Shown: positions 17,973 through 27,229, counted from the stretch's first letter. The stretch: DNA of 64,000 nucleotides from Chitinophaga sp. HK235 (GCF_018255755.1 NZ_CP073766.1:6012501-6076500); one strand, 5' to 3'. Notes: generated by a model from the letters alone, not told the origin. Translations and numbers: made by a program.

Positions 17973-17988
17973 ATGCAATCGTTTGCAT
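17973..17988. promoter_or_regulatory. LacI-type operator-like palindrome (site C) before susC
   Basis: ATGCAATCGTTTGCAT, 73 bp upstream of the susC start. The 14-base core TGCAATCGTTTGCA is identical to site D at 63185-63198. Confidence 0.65.
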
Positions 17989-18060
17989 ATATCAGAATAA
18001 TTATTATTTTGAGCGGGATAAGTTACCCAATTGCCACATTTTTGAAAAACTGATAACGTT

Positions 18061-21000
18061 ATGAATAGGATTTCACGTTTATGCCTGGCAGCGTTATGCC
18101 TACTACTATGCCATCAGCTTGCCCAGGCGCAATCAACCACCCAACAGGTCGAAGGGAACGTACTGTCGACAGATAAATCCCCGCTGGTAGGGGTAACGGT
18201 AGCCGTCAAAGGCGGTACCTCCGGTACGCAGACCGATATGAACGGGCATTACAAACTACAGCTTGCCAATGCCTCCAATGTAGTACTGATCTTTTCCTTT
18301 ATTGGTTACTCCCGGCGTGAAGAGCCTGTCAACGGGCGCCACGTCATCAGCATCACCCTGGAGGAGGACCGGAAAAAACTGGAAGAAATTGTTGTGGTTG
18401 GTTACGGCCAGCAAAAGAAAAAAGATGTCACCGGCTCTATTGCTTCCGTAGGCACCAAAGCCATTCAGGAAGTTCCGGTAACCAACGCCCAGCAAGCCTT
18501 GCAGGGCCGTACACCAGGGGTGGATGTTGTCAGCAACAGCGCCAAACCCGGTGATGAGCCCACCGTACGTATCCGCGGCACCCGCTCCCTCTCCGCCGGC
18601 AACGACCCACTCTACGTGGTGGACGGCATCCCCTACTCCGGCAGCCTCAACGACATCGGCCCCGGTACCATCCAGTCAATGGATATCCTGAAAGATGCCT
18701 CCGCCACCGCTATCTACGGCTCCAGAGGGGCCAACGGCGTAGTGTTGATCACCACCACCCGCGGTAAAGTGAGTAAACCAATCGTCTCTTATTCCGGCTC
18801 CTACGGTATCGTAAAAAACCTCGGACAAACAGACCTCATGAATGGGGAACAGTTTGCTGAAATGAGACGGGAAGCCAACCGCACCGTCGGTAAATACAAA
18901 GACAGCAACCGCGACTCTTCCGACAGAGTGATCTTTACCCCCACCGAATATGCCGGCATCCGGAAAGGAACCAATACCGACTGGCAGAAACTGATCCTCT
19001 CTACCGGCTACCAGACCAACCACGCCATCAGCGTGGCCGGCGGTACGGAAAAAACAAAATATGCCATCGGCCTCGGTTACTACAAAGATCAGGGCGTCCT
19101 CAAACTGCAAAGCTATGAACGCTATAATATCAACATCGCACTCGATCAGATGATCGGCTCCCGCGTGAAAGTAGGAGCGTCACTGTTAGGCTCCTACAGT
19201 AACCGCAGAGGCGAAACCTACAACGGTATCAACAACACCCTGCGTATGCTTCCTATTTCCGCGCCTTACGATGATAACGGTAAACTGATCATCTTCCCCA
19301 ATGGCGACAGCAACCTCCCTAATCCATTGCTGGACTATGTAGACGGTAACCGTGTGGAAAACCGCAAACGTTTCCGCCTTTTTACCAGTTTGTATGGAGA
19401 AGTGGAAATCATCGACGGACTTAAATACAGATTGAACGTCGGCCCAGATATCTCACAATACAACTATGGCCTGTTTCAGGGACGCAACAACGTAAACCTG
19501 CTGGTAGGCGGGGGGGATGCCACCGCTACCAAAAGAAGTGGCGAAACGATTGCATATACAGTTGAAAATGTCCTCACCTACAACAAAACTTTTAACCGCA
19601 AACACAATATCGGCTTTACCGGCTTGTACAGCGTACAAAGACAAAGGGGCGACAGTTCCACCGCAGATGTACGCGGCGTACTGGTGGAATCACAGGAATA
19701 TTACAACCTGGGCGAAGCCATGAACGTAACCGGCGTAGGCAGCAGCCTCGGCTCCTGGACTATCCTGTCCTACATGGGCCGCCTCAACTACGGCTACGAT
19801 GACCGCTATCTGCTTACCCTCACCATGCGCGCAGATGGATCTTCCCGCTTTGCCCCCGGCAAAAAATGGGGTTACTTCCCCTCAGTAGCCGCAGCATGGA
19901 ATATTTCCAATGAACAGTTTTTGAAAGGACACAGCAACATCAACAACCTGAAACTGCGTGTCAGCTACGGCCGTATAGGGAATACCGGTATCGACCCCTA
20001 CGCCACTCAGGGACAGCTCTCCCGCATTCCCTATTCATTCGGAAGCAAAGGCGTGATCGGCTATACACCACAAATGTTGCGTAATCCTAACCTCACCTGG
20101 GAAACCACCACCTCCTTTGACGTCGGCCTGGACTTCGGCTTCTTCAATAATCGTTTAACCGGTACCGTAGACTACTACAAACAGAAAACCACCGACCTGC
20201 TCATGCCTTTCCTGTTGCCTTACAGCAACGGCTTCAACAGTGTATTGCAGAATGTGGGCGCTACCAGTAATACCGGTCTGGAAGTGGGTTTGTCCGGCAT
20301 CGTGATAGACAACCCCAAAGGATTCAACTGGAGCATGGATGTCAACTTCTCCCTGAACAGGTCTAAAATCCTGGAACTCATGGATGGCAAACAAGCAGAC
20401 ATCGGCAATGGCTGGTTTGTAGGACAACCTACCTATGTGTACTACGACTATAATAAAATCGGCATCTGGCAAACCAGTGATAAAACTGACGGCCTGGGCT
20501 ACAAACCGGTACCAGGGACCATCAAAGTGGAAGATACCAACGGTGACAAAAAGATAGATGCTAGCGATCGTAAAATACTGGGCACTCCGCAACCCGACTG
20601 GACAGCCGGTACCACACAACGTTTCAGCTACAAAAACTTTGAGTTGTCTGTAGTAGCCTTTGCCCGTATTGGCGGTATGATCAGAAGTGATTTCTATCAG
20701 AATACCAATACACTCTTCGGTCGGTTCAATAACCTGAACATCAACTACTGGACACCTACCAATCCCACCAACGATTTCCCCCGGCCCAATGCCAACCAGG
20801 AGCGGCCGGTCAACTACCAGTCCCTCGCTTATTTTGACGCCAGCTTCCTGAAAATAAGAAGCATTTCGCTGTCGTATGCCTTGCCCGAAGCTGCTGTAAA
20901 ACGTATGCAGATGCAGGACCTTCGCTTTAATGTAAGCGTAAAACAACCACTCATACTAGCGCCATATCGCCAGCAATACAAAGGCGTAGACCCGGAAGAT

Positions 21001-21069
21001 GTAAATGTGATAGGTATCGATGCACCCGCTACCTGGATGCTGCAATTTGGCGTGAATGCACGGTTTTAA
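18061..21069 (+). CDS. SusC/RagA-family TonB-linked outer-membrane transporter
   Basis: 1002 aa. A signal peptide ends at AQAQ, followed by a carboxypeptidase-regulatory-like beta-sandwich (about 28-110), the TonB-box-like EEIVVVGYG, a plug domain with VRIRGTRSLSAGNDPLYVVDG and NGVVLITTTRGK, and a long beta-barrel ending in an aromatic residue (FGVNARF). With the SusD partner 24 bp downstream it imports oligosaccharides or similar ligands. No SusR/HTCS or sigma/anti-sigma regulator is adjacent; the palindrome at 17973 is the only regulatory candidate. Confidence 0.97.
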   Translation: MNRISRLCLAALCLLLCHQLAQAQSTTQQVEGNVLSTDKSPLVGVTVAVKGGTSGTQTDMNGHYKLQLANASNVVLIFSFIGYSRREEPVNGRHVISITLEEDRKKLEEIVVVGYGQQKKKDVTGSIASVGTKAIQEVPVTNAQQALQGRTPGVDVVSNSAKPGDEPTVRIRGTRSLSAGNDPLYVVDGIPYSGSLNDIGPGTIQSMDILKDASATAIYGSRGANGVVLITTTRGKVSKPIVSYSGSYGIVKNLGQTDLMNGEQFAEMRREANRTVGKYKDSNRDSSDRVIFTPTEYAGIRKGTNTDWQKLILSTGYQTNHAISVAGGTEKTKYAIGLGYYKDQGVLKLQSYERYNINIALDQMIGSRVKVGASLLGSYSNRRGETYNGINNTLRMLPISAPYDDNGKLIIFPNGDSNLPNPLLDYVDGNRVENRKRFRLFTSLYGEVEIIDGLKYRLNVGPDISQYNYGLFQGRNNVNLLVGGGDATATKRSGETIAYTVENVLTYNKTFNRKHNIGFTGLYSVQRQRGDSSTADVRGVLVESQEYYNLGEAMNVTGVGSSLGSWTILSYMGRLNYGYDDRYLLTLTMRADGSSRFAPGKKWGYFPSVAAAWNISNEQFLKGHSNINNLKLRVSYGRIGNTGIDPYATQGQLSRIPYSFGSKGVIGYTPQMLRNPNLTWETTTSFDVGLDFGFFNNRLTGTVDYYKQKTTDLLMPFLLPYSNGFNSVLQNVGATSNTGLEVGLSGIVIDNPKGFNWSMDVNFSLNRSKILELMDGKQADIGNGWFVGQPTYVYYDYNKIGIWQTSDKTDGLGYKPVPGTIKVEDTNGDKKIDASDRKILGTPQPDWTAGTTQRFSYKNFELSVVAFARIGGMIRSDFYQNTNTLFGRFNNLNINYWTPTNPTNDFPRPNANQERPVNYQSLAYFDASFLKIRSISLSYALPEAAVKRMQMQDLRFNVSVKQPLILAPYRQQYKGVDPEDVNVIGIDAPATWMLQFGVNARF

Positions 21070-21093
21070 TTTTCTCAATCAAAAACATTCGTC

Positions 21094-22713
21094 ATGAAAA
21101 ATATATTGTGGGCAATAGCATTACTGGCAATCACTGGCACCGGATGCAACAAAATGCTGGATGAAGTTGTGGTAACCAATACCACCGATGATTTCTATAA
21201 TACCCGGAATGGTTTCAAAACAGCTGTCAATGCCAGTTATGCCGGTATGCGCATCTTCTACAGCACAGAAAGAGGGATGACACTGACCGTAGTAGGAACA
21301 GATACCTATACCAACGGTTCTGATGGTAACTTCAAATTTGCCAATCAATACACTTCCCAGCTGGATGCACGCTATGATCACGTAAGAGAGTTATGGAACG
21401 GATTGTATCAGTCCATCAACAACAGTAACGTAGTGATAGACCGTGCCGATCAGGTAAAGGACCTGGACTCTGCCAGCAAAAGCCTGGGAGTGGGGGAAGC
21501 ACTGTTCTGCAGGGCACATTATCACTTCATTTTATTGCAAACGTTTGGTAACATACCCTTACGGCTACACGAAAACAAGGAAATTAATACCGCTGCTACA
21601 CGGGATACAGCCAGCAAAGTATATGATGCTATTATCAGTGACCTGAAGATGGCTGCACAGTATCTTCCGGCGGTACAGAACGAATGGGGCCGTGCCACCA
21701 GACCGGCAGCAGAACACCTGCTGGCAAGGGTATACCTCACCCGCGCTTCTTCCCCGCAGGCACAACCCGATGATTATGCCAATGCCGACAAATATGCAGA
21801 AGGTGTTATCAAAAACTACAGCTTTAAATTGCTGGATGATCCCGGAAAAGTATGGGCACAAGGCAATGAAAACAATGTAGAAACCATCTTTGCCGCACAA
21901 TATACTACTGATCCGCTCTATGCTTCACCAGACAACAACGCCTGCCGTTTTTTCCTGATGCAGTACGATGTGCTCAATGGCATGCAGCGCGACCTGGCCA
22001 ATGGTACGCCCTGGAAACGTTTCCGGCCCACTGCCTTCCTGCTGGATACCCTGTATAAAGACCGCGTGCATGATGTACGGTACGAGAAGTTTTTTACAAC
22101 CGTATGGTTCGTTAACAAACCCACTACCACCCCCTGGGTGATGAAGCTGGGCGATACAGCAGTATACATGCCTGGCCGCCCGGTAACGGATGCGGAGATA
22201 AAAAGCAAAAATTACCTGCTGGTATCTTCCGATAAATATACCGAACGTTTATATCCGTCCCTGAATAAGTTTAATGATGCGTTGCGCCCTGATAACCAGG
22301 CTTCCGGCGTAAGGCCCTTCATTGCTTTCCGCCTGGCAGAAACCTATCTGATCGCTGCGGAAGCCCTGTACAAACTAGGCAATGCCCAGGGCGCTGCTGA
22401 TATGGTAAACGCCGTGAGGATGAGGGCCGCCCGCCAGGGCAGCACGCCGGCAGAAACGCAGGTCAATCAGGAGGCGATGAAAATAAAAGCCACCGATGTG
22501 GATATCGATTTCCTCCTTGATGAAAGGGGACGTGAGTTGATTGGTGAACAACTGGCCTGGTTCGACCTTAAACGTACCGGCAAACTGATCGAAAGGGTGA
22601 AGAAACACAACCCGGATGCCGGTGCGGTAGAGGCTAAATATCTGCTGCGGCCTATCCCGCAGGACCAGATTGACCGTTCCTCCACACCATTCCCCCAAAA
22701 CCCGGGATACTAA
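21094..22713 (+). CDS. RagB/SusD-family nutrient-binding lipoprotein
   Basis: 539 aa with a lipoprotein signal ending in TGTGC, so it is anchored at the cell surface. The N-terminal helical TPR-like region carries FCRAHYHFILLQTFGNIPL, and the C-terminus carries DERGRELIGEQLAWFDLKRTG and the usual ending PIPQDQID...PQNPGY. It caps the SusC barrel and binds the substrate. It follows susC at 24 bp in one operon and is closed by the terminator at 22742. Confidence 0.96.
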   Translation: MKNILWAIALLAITGTGCNKMLDEVVVTNTTDDFYNTRNGFKTAVNASYAGMRIFYSTERGMTLTVVGTDTYTNGSDGNFKFANQYTSQLDARYDHVRELWNGLYQSINNSNVVIDRADQVKDLDSASKSLGVGEALFCRAHYHFILLQTFGNIPLRLHENKEINTAATRDTASKVYDAIISDLKMAAQYLPAVQNEWGRATRPAAEHLLARVYLTRASSPQAQPDDYANADKYAEGVIKNYSFKLLDDPGKVWAQGNENNVETIFAAQYTTDPLYASPDNNACRFFLMQYDVLNGMQRDLANGTPWKRFRPTAFLLDTLYKDRVHDVRYEKFFTTVWFVNKPTTTPWVMKLGDTAVYMPGRPVTDAEIKSKNYLLVSSDKYTERLYPSLNKFNDALRPDNQASGVRPFIAFRLAETYLIAAEALYKLGNAQGAADMVNAVRMRAARQGSTPAETQVNQEAMKIKATDVDIDFLLDERGRELIGEQLAWFDLKRTGKLIERVKKHNPDAGAVEAKYLLRPIPQDQIDRSSTPFPQNPGY

Positions 22714-22737
22714 AACGAAAAAGTCGCTATAGCAATT

Positions 22738-22768
22738 ATAGCCCAGGACTTTAGTCCTGGGTTTTTTT
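22738..22768 (+). terminator. terminator of the susCD operon, related to the repeat-island palindrome
   Basis: Stem CCCAGGACT/AGTCCTGGG followed by seven T residues. The preceding ATAG and the first ten bases match the end palindromes of the repeat islands at 36.4-36.9 and 47.9-48.5 kb, so this appears to be a solo member of that family. Confidence 0.88.
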
Positions 22769-22803
22769 AGTATCTTAAAGACACAAAAAAATAATAACCA
22801 TAT

Positions 22804-23385
22804 ATGGGACAGAAGAAGATTTTATTACTGACAGGAGATTATGCAGAAGATTATGAAACCATGGTACCTTTTCAGATGCTGCAGATGATCGGACATGAGG
22901 TCCATGCTGTATGTCCGGACAAAGCTGCTGGTGAAAAGATAAAAACAGCCATTCATGATTTTGAGGGCGACCAGACCTACAGTGAAAAGCCAGGGCATGG
23001 GTTTGTGCTCAATGCCACTTTTGCGGATGTGTCCGGGGCGGACTATGATGCGTTGGTGATTGCCGGAGGAAGGGCGCCGGAGTATCTTCGTCTGAATAAG
23101 AATGTGCTGGAGCTGACCCGGCATTTCTTTACTGAAAACAAGCCGGTAGCGGCTGTTTGTCATGGCATCCAGATTCTTACTGCAGCCGATGTGGTGCGGG
23201 GCAAAAAACTGACAGCCTATCCGGCGGTAGGGCCTGAAGTGACAGCTGCCGGTGGTACTTATGTCTCTGTAAATGTATATGAGGCGGTGGTTGACGGCAA
23301 GCTGGTAACAGCGCCGGCATGGCCTGCTCATCCGCAATGGATCGCTGCCTTTCTTCAGGTACTGGGCACTTCCATAACATTGTAA
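22804..23385 (+). CDS. DJ-1/PfpI-family protein
   Basis: 193 aa. The nucleophile elbow is AAVCHG (C119, H120) and the acidic partner region near residue 15 is GDYAEDYE, as in PfpI/YhbO/DJ-1 proteins. The family includes proteases, chaperones and glyoxalase or deglycase-like enzymes; the activity cannot be assigned from sequence. It is a solo cytosolic gene with the susCD terminator just before it. Confidence 0.93.
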   Translation: MGQKKILLLTGDYAEDYETMVPFQMLQMIGHEVHAVCPDKAAGEKIKTAIHDFEGDQTYSEKPGHGFVLNATFADVSGADYDALVIAGGRAPEYLRLNKNVLELTRHFFTENKPVAAVCHGIQILTAADVVRGKKLTAYPAVGPEVTAAGGTYVSVNVYEAVVDGKLVTAPAWPAHPQWIAAFLQVLGTSITL

Positions 23386-23476
23386 TATTTATTATTCGTA
23401 ATATATTGAATGACAATCTTTAAAAGAAAGATTGAATTATCTTTTTTGCGGATTTTCAAATTATACTGTCATTGCT

Positions 23477-23484
23477 TACCTTTG
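23477..23484 (+). promoter_or_regulatory. -7 promoter box TACCTTTG for atpG
   Basis: Matches the Bacteroidota TANNTTTG box, 69 bp upstream of the atpG start. No well-spaced TTG -33 element was found. Confidence 0.5.
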
Positions 23485-23553
23485 CAGCCAAATTCAGGAA
23501 TTAAACCCCTGAATGGGTCACAAGTATTAGTCATTCGTAATTGATTAAAATAT

Positions 23554-24438
23554 ATGTCCGGACAGCTTAAGGAAGTTCGAAACCGAATCAAATCTATTCA
23601 ATCTGGTCAGCAGATCACAAAAGCCATGAAAATGGTGAGTGCTGCGAAATTAAGACGTGCCCAGGATGCCATTTTGCTGATGCGTCCTTACGCCTTAAAG
23701 CTCCAGGAAATGTTGCAGAATATTGTTTCCAACAGTGAAGGCAATATCGACACACCTCTGGCAGCACAACGTGCGGTTGAAAAAGTACTGATCGTGGTAA
23801 TCACTTCAGACAGAGGCTTGTGCGGTGCATTTAACTCCAATCTGATCAAAACTGCCAAACGTGTTATCCGCGAAAAATACCACGAGCAGTATGAGCAGGG
23901 CAAAGTAGAGATACTGCCTATCGGTAAAAAAGGATATGAGCACTTTGCACAGAACGGTTACAGAGTGAACGATAAGTTCTGGCACATGTTCAGCAACCTG
24001 ACTTTTGATCATGTGAAAGAAGCTGCTGCTATAGCGCTGAATGGCTTTATCGACGGTACCTATGATGCAGTGGAAATCATTTACAGTGAATTCAAAAACG
24101 CTGCTACCCAGACATTTGTGTCTGAGCAGTTCCTGCCCATTGCTAAGGTGGAAAACAATGAAAACAACAAATTAAAGGCTGATTACATCTTCGAACCGCA
24201 GAAAGACGTGCTGATTGCAGAGTTAATGCCTAAAATTCTGAATACCCAGTTCTTCAAAGCTATTCTGGACACACATGCTTCTGAGCATGGTGCCCGTATG
24301 ACCGCGATGGATAAAGCAACAGAAAACGCTCAGGAACTGTTGCGCTCCCTGAAGATCTCTTACAACCGCGCCCGTCAGGCTGCCATCACTACCGAGCTGA
24401 CCGAGATCGTAAGTGGTGCTGCTGCGCTGGCTGGTTGA
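23554..24438 (+). CDS. atpG: ATP synthase F1 gamma subunit
   Basis: 294 aa, full length. The N-terminal helix MSGQLKEVRNRIKSIQSGQQITKAMKMV and the C-terminal helix with YNRARQAAITTELTEIV form the rotating coiled coil; the central SDRGLCGAFN motif is present. It drives conformational change in the alpha/beta hexamer on the inner membrane. It has its own promoter box and terminator, and no other ATP synthase gene lies in the window, so atpG is separated from the main atp operon. Confidence 0.98.
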   Translation: MSGQLKEVRNRIKSIQSGQQITKAMKMVSAAKLRRAQDAILLMRPYALKLQEMLQNIVSNSEGNIDTPLAAQRAVEKVLIVVITSDRGLCGAFNSNLIKTAKRVIREKYHEQYEQGKVEILPIGKKGYEHFAQNGYRVNDKFWHMFSNLTFDHVKEAAAIALNGFIDGTYDAVEIIYSEFKNAATQTFVSEQFLPIAKVENNENNKLKADYIFEPQKDVLIAELMPKILNTQFFKAILDTHASEHGARMTAMDKATENAQELLRSLKISYNRARQAAITTELTEIVSGAAALAG

Positions 24439-24492
24439 TAAAAGATGATTCACACTACGTCAACACTGAATATTTAAATATTTTCAGATTAG

Positions 24493-24529
24493 GGTCAAAG
24501 ACTGTATTTTCGGTCTTTGACCTTTTTTT
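24493..24529 (+). terminator. rho-independent terminator of atpG
   Basis: A perfect 10-bp stem, GGTCAAAGAC/GTCTTTGACC, followed by seven T residues. It ends 24 bp before scpB. Confidence 0.93.
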
Positions 24530-24553
24530 GTAAGCCATACTTCTGTTATCGAC

Positions 24554-25564
24554 ATGGAAATATCACAGCTCATCCCGCATGTGGAAGCACTTATCTTTGC
24601 GGCCGACAGGCCTTTACCGCTGCTGGAAATAATGGATTTACTTAACAATGCACTGGCCTTTCTGGAAGACCGCGCTACGTTAGACCAGGTAGAAGCAGCT
24701 ATGGAAGCCATAAAGGAAAAATACAGCTCCGAATTTTATGCCTTTGAAGTAAGAAACAGCGGTGGTGGATACCAGTTCATGACTAAAAAAGAATATTATC
24801 AGACCGTTGCCCAGCTGAACGGGGATAAATTCCTGAAACGCTTGTCCACCGCGGCCCTGGAAACACTTGCCATTATCGCCTACCGCCAGCCTGTCTCCAA
24901 AGGTGAAATTGAATATATCCGCGGTGTCAGCACCGACTATTCCATTCAGAAACTGCTGGAAAAAGAACTGATCGTGATCTCCGGCCGTAGTGAAGAACTG
25001 CCCGGAAAGCCATTGCTCTACGCCGTGTCCCGCTCATTTATGGACTATTTCGGTATCAACTCTGCCGCCGACCTGCCTAAACTCAGGGAGCTCTTCGATG
25101 AAGAAATGGTACAGCCCACCCTGATCAACGACGACACCGCCACTATCGGTCGCGGCGAAGTAACTAATGAAGGAAATGATGAAGTGCAGGTACATTCCAT
25201 GATGGTGTCTGAAAGCGGAGAGCTGCTGGATCCCGACCATGAGCTGGATAACCTGGAGGAGTCCGGAGAAACACCAGAAATACTGCCTGCAGCCGAAGAT
25301 CAAGATGCTGAACCAGATGACGAAATCATTCCTTTCGATACCTATCTTTCAACCGGAGAAGAAGATACCACCGCAGCCGCTCCCACCCCGGAAGATGCCA
25401 TTACTCCGGAAGAGGAAAACGAAGACAAGGACCCCGATGGTATGATAGAAGAAGCCATGGGCCTTCCTACAGAAGATGATGAGCCTGCGGGAGAACATGA
25501 AGATGAGGATGATGAGGATGATGAGGATGATGAAACCAGCAAAGATACAGATCAAACAAAATAA
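24554..25564 (+). CDS. scpB: segregation and condensation protein B with a long acidic tail
   Basis: 336 aa. Residues 1-190 are a normal ScpB core of two winged helices (VEALIFAADRPL, ALETLAIIAYRQPVSKGEIEYIRGVSTD). ScpB joins SMC and ScpA in the condensin-like complex that organises the chromosome. The C-terminal 140 residues are an unstructured, strongly acidic Asp/Glu/Pro tail ending in DEDDEDDEDD. Typical ScpB proteins are about 190-250 aa. It is monocistronic here, without scpA. Confidence 0.95.
   Translation: MEISQLIPHVEALIFAADRPLPLLEIMDLLNNALAFLEDRATLDQVEAAMEAIKEKYSSEFYAFEVRNSGGGYQFMTKKEYYQTVAQLNGDKFLKRLSTAALETLAIIAYRQPVSKGEIEYIRGVSTDYSIQKLLEKELIVISGRSEELPGKPLLYAVSRSFMDYFGINSAADLPKLRELFDEEMVQPTLINDDTATIGRGEVTNEGNDEVQVHSMMVSESGELLDPDHELDNLEESGETPEILPAAEDQDAEPDDEIIPFDTYLSTGEEDTTAAAPTPEDAITPEEENEDKDPDGMIEEAMGLPTEDDEPAGEHEDEDDEDDEDDETSKDTDQTK
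25502..25528 (+). repeat. three perfect 9-bp GATGAGGAT repeats in scpB
   Basis: In-frame microsatellite coding Asp-Glu-Asp near the C-terminus of ScpB. It can expand or contract without a frameshift. Confidence 0.85.
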
Positions 25565-25571
25565 TGCTATA

Positions 25572-25598
25572 AAGCCTGCTATGATGCAGGCTTTTTTT
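25572..25598 (+). terminator. rho-independent terminator of scpB
   Basis: Stem AAGCCTGC/GCAGGCTT with a TATGAT loop and a run of seven T residues. It lies between scpB and the convergent SDR gene. Confidence 0.9.
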
Positions 25599-25609
25599 AT
25601 GCCCTGGAA

Positions 25610-26398
25610 TTAATTCCCTTTCCGCGCTATTGCGTAAAAAAGTGGTGGAAAGAAACGCTTAAACCAGAGCAGTATCCGTTCTGCGCGGGCAATCAGCACT
25701 AGCTTTTTTCGTTTACGCATGGCCGTGAGTATACGCCGGGCACATTGTTCTACCGGGATACCATGTTCCTGGCCCGGGTCCATCTTTCCGAACGGAGACC
25801 CGTCAGCAGTGATGGCTGCATAGGTGATAGGAGTATGAATACGGCCGGGACATACCAGGGTAGTGTATAGTTGAGGTATAGGCTGCTCTGTCTGCAATGT
25901 CTCGAAATACCCTTGCAGGGCGTGTTTGGCGGCATTATAGCCGGAACGCCAGGGATAGCCCATCAGACCAGCCATGCTGCTGATAACGATGATCTGGCCA
26001 CGTTGCTGTATTTTAAAATAGGGCAGTAAGGCTTTGGTAAGCATCACAGGCCCGAAGAAGTTGACTTCCATCAGTTGCCGGATGGCAGACACCTGCGTAT
26101 CTATCAGTTTGGAACGTTGGGTGACACCTGCATTATTGATCAGCACATCAATTTTCCCGAACAGTTGCCAGGCATGTTGAGCGCCTGCATTAACCTGTTC
26201 TTCATTAGTGATGTCCATCACCAGTATTTCACAATGTGAGGTATATTGGAGGCATTCCTGTTTTACAGCCTCCAGTGTATCGTGGTGGCGGGCAGCCAGA
26301 ATTAGCCAGGCTTTTTCCTGCGCCAATAAAAGCGCCAGTTGCCGGCCTATACCGGAACTGGCGCCTGTTATAAAGATTACCTGGTCTTTGTAATGCAT
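25610..26398 (-). CDS. short-chain dehydrogenase/reductase
   Basis: 262 aa. The nucleotide-binding motif TGASSGIG is at residues 11-18, NNAG near 89-92, catalytic Ser in VISSMAG and the YNAAK active-site pair. The C-terminus ILLWFKRFFPPLFYAIARKGN is hydrophobic and basic, suggesting membrane attachment, as in DHRS7/YqjQ-like SDRs acting on lipids. Substrate unknown. Monocistronic; a -7 box lies 33 bp upstream. Confidence 0.93.
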   Translation of the reverse strand: MHYKDQVIFITGASSGIGRQLALLLAQEKAWLILAARHHDTLEAVKQECLQYTSHCEILVMDITNEEQVNAGAQHAWQLFGKIDVLINNAGVTQRSKLIDTQVSAIRQLMEVNFFGPVMLTKALLPYFKIQQRGQIIVISSMAGLMGYPWRSGYNAAKHALQGYFETLQTEQPIPQLYTTLVCPGRIHTPITYAAITADGSPFGKMDPGQEHGIPVEQCARRILTAMRKRKKLVLIARAERILLWFKRFFPPLFYAIARKGN

Positions 26399-26417
26399 TT
26401 TGGGATTTTTTGATTTA

Positions 26418-26470
26418 GAAATTTGAAATGTAAAGATAACCGTGTAAGTCTTCGCTGCACTTCAAATTTC
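26418..26470. repeat. inverted repeat upstream of the SDR gene
   Basis: 10-bp perfect arms, GAAATTTGAA (26418-26427) and TTCAAATTTC (26461-26470), flanked by further weakly matching A/T sequence. It encloses the SDR -7 box. Confidence 0.6.
26431..26438 (-). promoter_or_regulatory. -7 promoter box TATCTTTA for the SDR gene
   Basis: One mismatch to TANNTTTG on the minus strand, 33 bp upstream of the ATG at 26398. Confidence 0.4.
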
Positions 26471-26487
26471 AAAATCCTAAAATGTTG

Positions 26488-27102
26488 TTATCCTTTCAGC
26501 GGAACCAGTTTAATATTTTTCCATCTTACCTTGATGCCTCCACCGGAGTGAATCTGGAGGGCAATCTGACCGTCGGCTGCGCCGATTTTTTCGTCTTTCA
26601 GGGTGATCATCTCATAGCCATTGAGCCAGGTGGTTACCTGATCGCCGGATACCCGGATTTTCATGGTATTCCATTCACCCATTTTCAGGTATTGTTCTCT
26701 TTCCTTTTCAGGTTTGATCAGCCATCCGCGGCCATAGGATTCGTAGATACCGCCGGTGTGCATGTTGGGTGGCGCTACTTCTGCCTGCCAGCCGGAAATT
26801 TTGGTGCCTTCCAGGGAAGAGTGGAAAAACACGCCGCTGTTGCCGTCTGCTTCCTGTTTGAACTGTACGGTCAACTCAAAGTTTTTGTATTGTTTGTCGG
26901 TAGCCAGATAGCCGTATTCTTTATCCGGGCCGCTTTCACATATCAGTTCTCCTTTGTCTACATACCATTTTTCAGTACCGTGTATTTTCCAGCCATCCAG
27001 GTTTTTACCGTTGAACAATGATTGTGCTTTCTGAGCAAAAGCGCTGCTGGTACATAATACGAGGGCAGCCCCCCATACAAATTTTAAAAAAGACCGCTTC
27101 AT
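26488..27102 (-). CDS. exported single-domain DUF1080 protein
   Basis: 204 aa from ATG at 27102, which gives a clean signal peptide (MKRSFLKFVWGAALVLCTSSAFAQ). The longer open frame to 27240 would overlap rny and its terminator and was rejected. The DUF1080 domain begins SLFNGKNLDGWKIHG and ends VRWKNIKLVPL. The family includes 3-keto-glycoside hydrolases. Unlike the two-domain paralogue at 16 kb it has no operator-like palindrome upstream and no sugar gene beside it. Confidence 0.92.
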   Translation of the reverse strand: MKRSFLKFVWGAALVLCTSSAFAQKAQSLFNGKNLDGWKIHGTEKWYVDKGELICESGPDKEYGYLATDKQYKNFELTVQFKQEADGNSGVFFHSSLEGTKISGWQAEVAPPNMHTGGIYESYGRGWLIKPEKEREQYLKMGEWNTMKIRVSGDQVTTWLNGYEMITLKDEKIGAADGQIALQIHSGGGIKVRWKNIKLVPLKG

Positions 27103-27156
27103 ATAGATTATTGGATTTTTGAATGAAATATAACGTGGTAATCCGTCGTTCGCATA

Positions 27157-27188
27157 TAAAAAAAGTCCCCCGGTTTTGCCGGAGGACT
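27157..27188 (-). terminator. rho-independent terminator of rny
   Basis: A 10-bp stem with one mismatch (27164-27173 with 27179-27188), followed on the minus strand by a U-run from the A-run at 27158-27164. It is placed 42 bp past the rny stop. Confidence 0.88.
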
Positions 27189-27229
27189 CCAATATAATAT
27201 CAAAATTCCAGATATCTAAATCAGAATGA

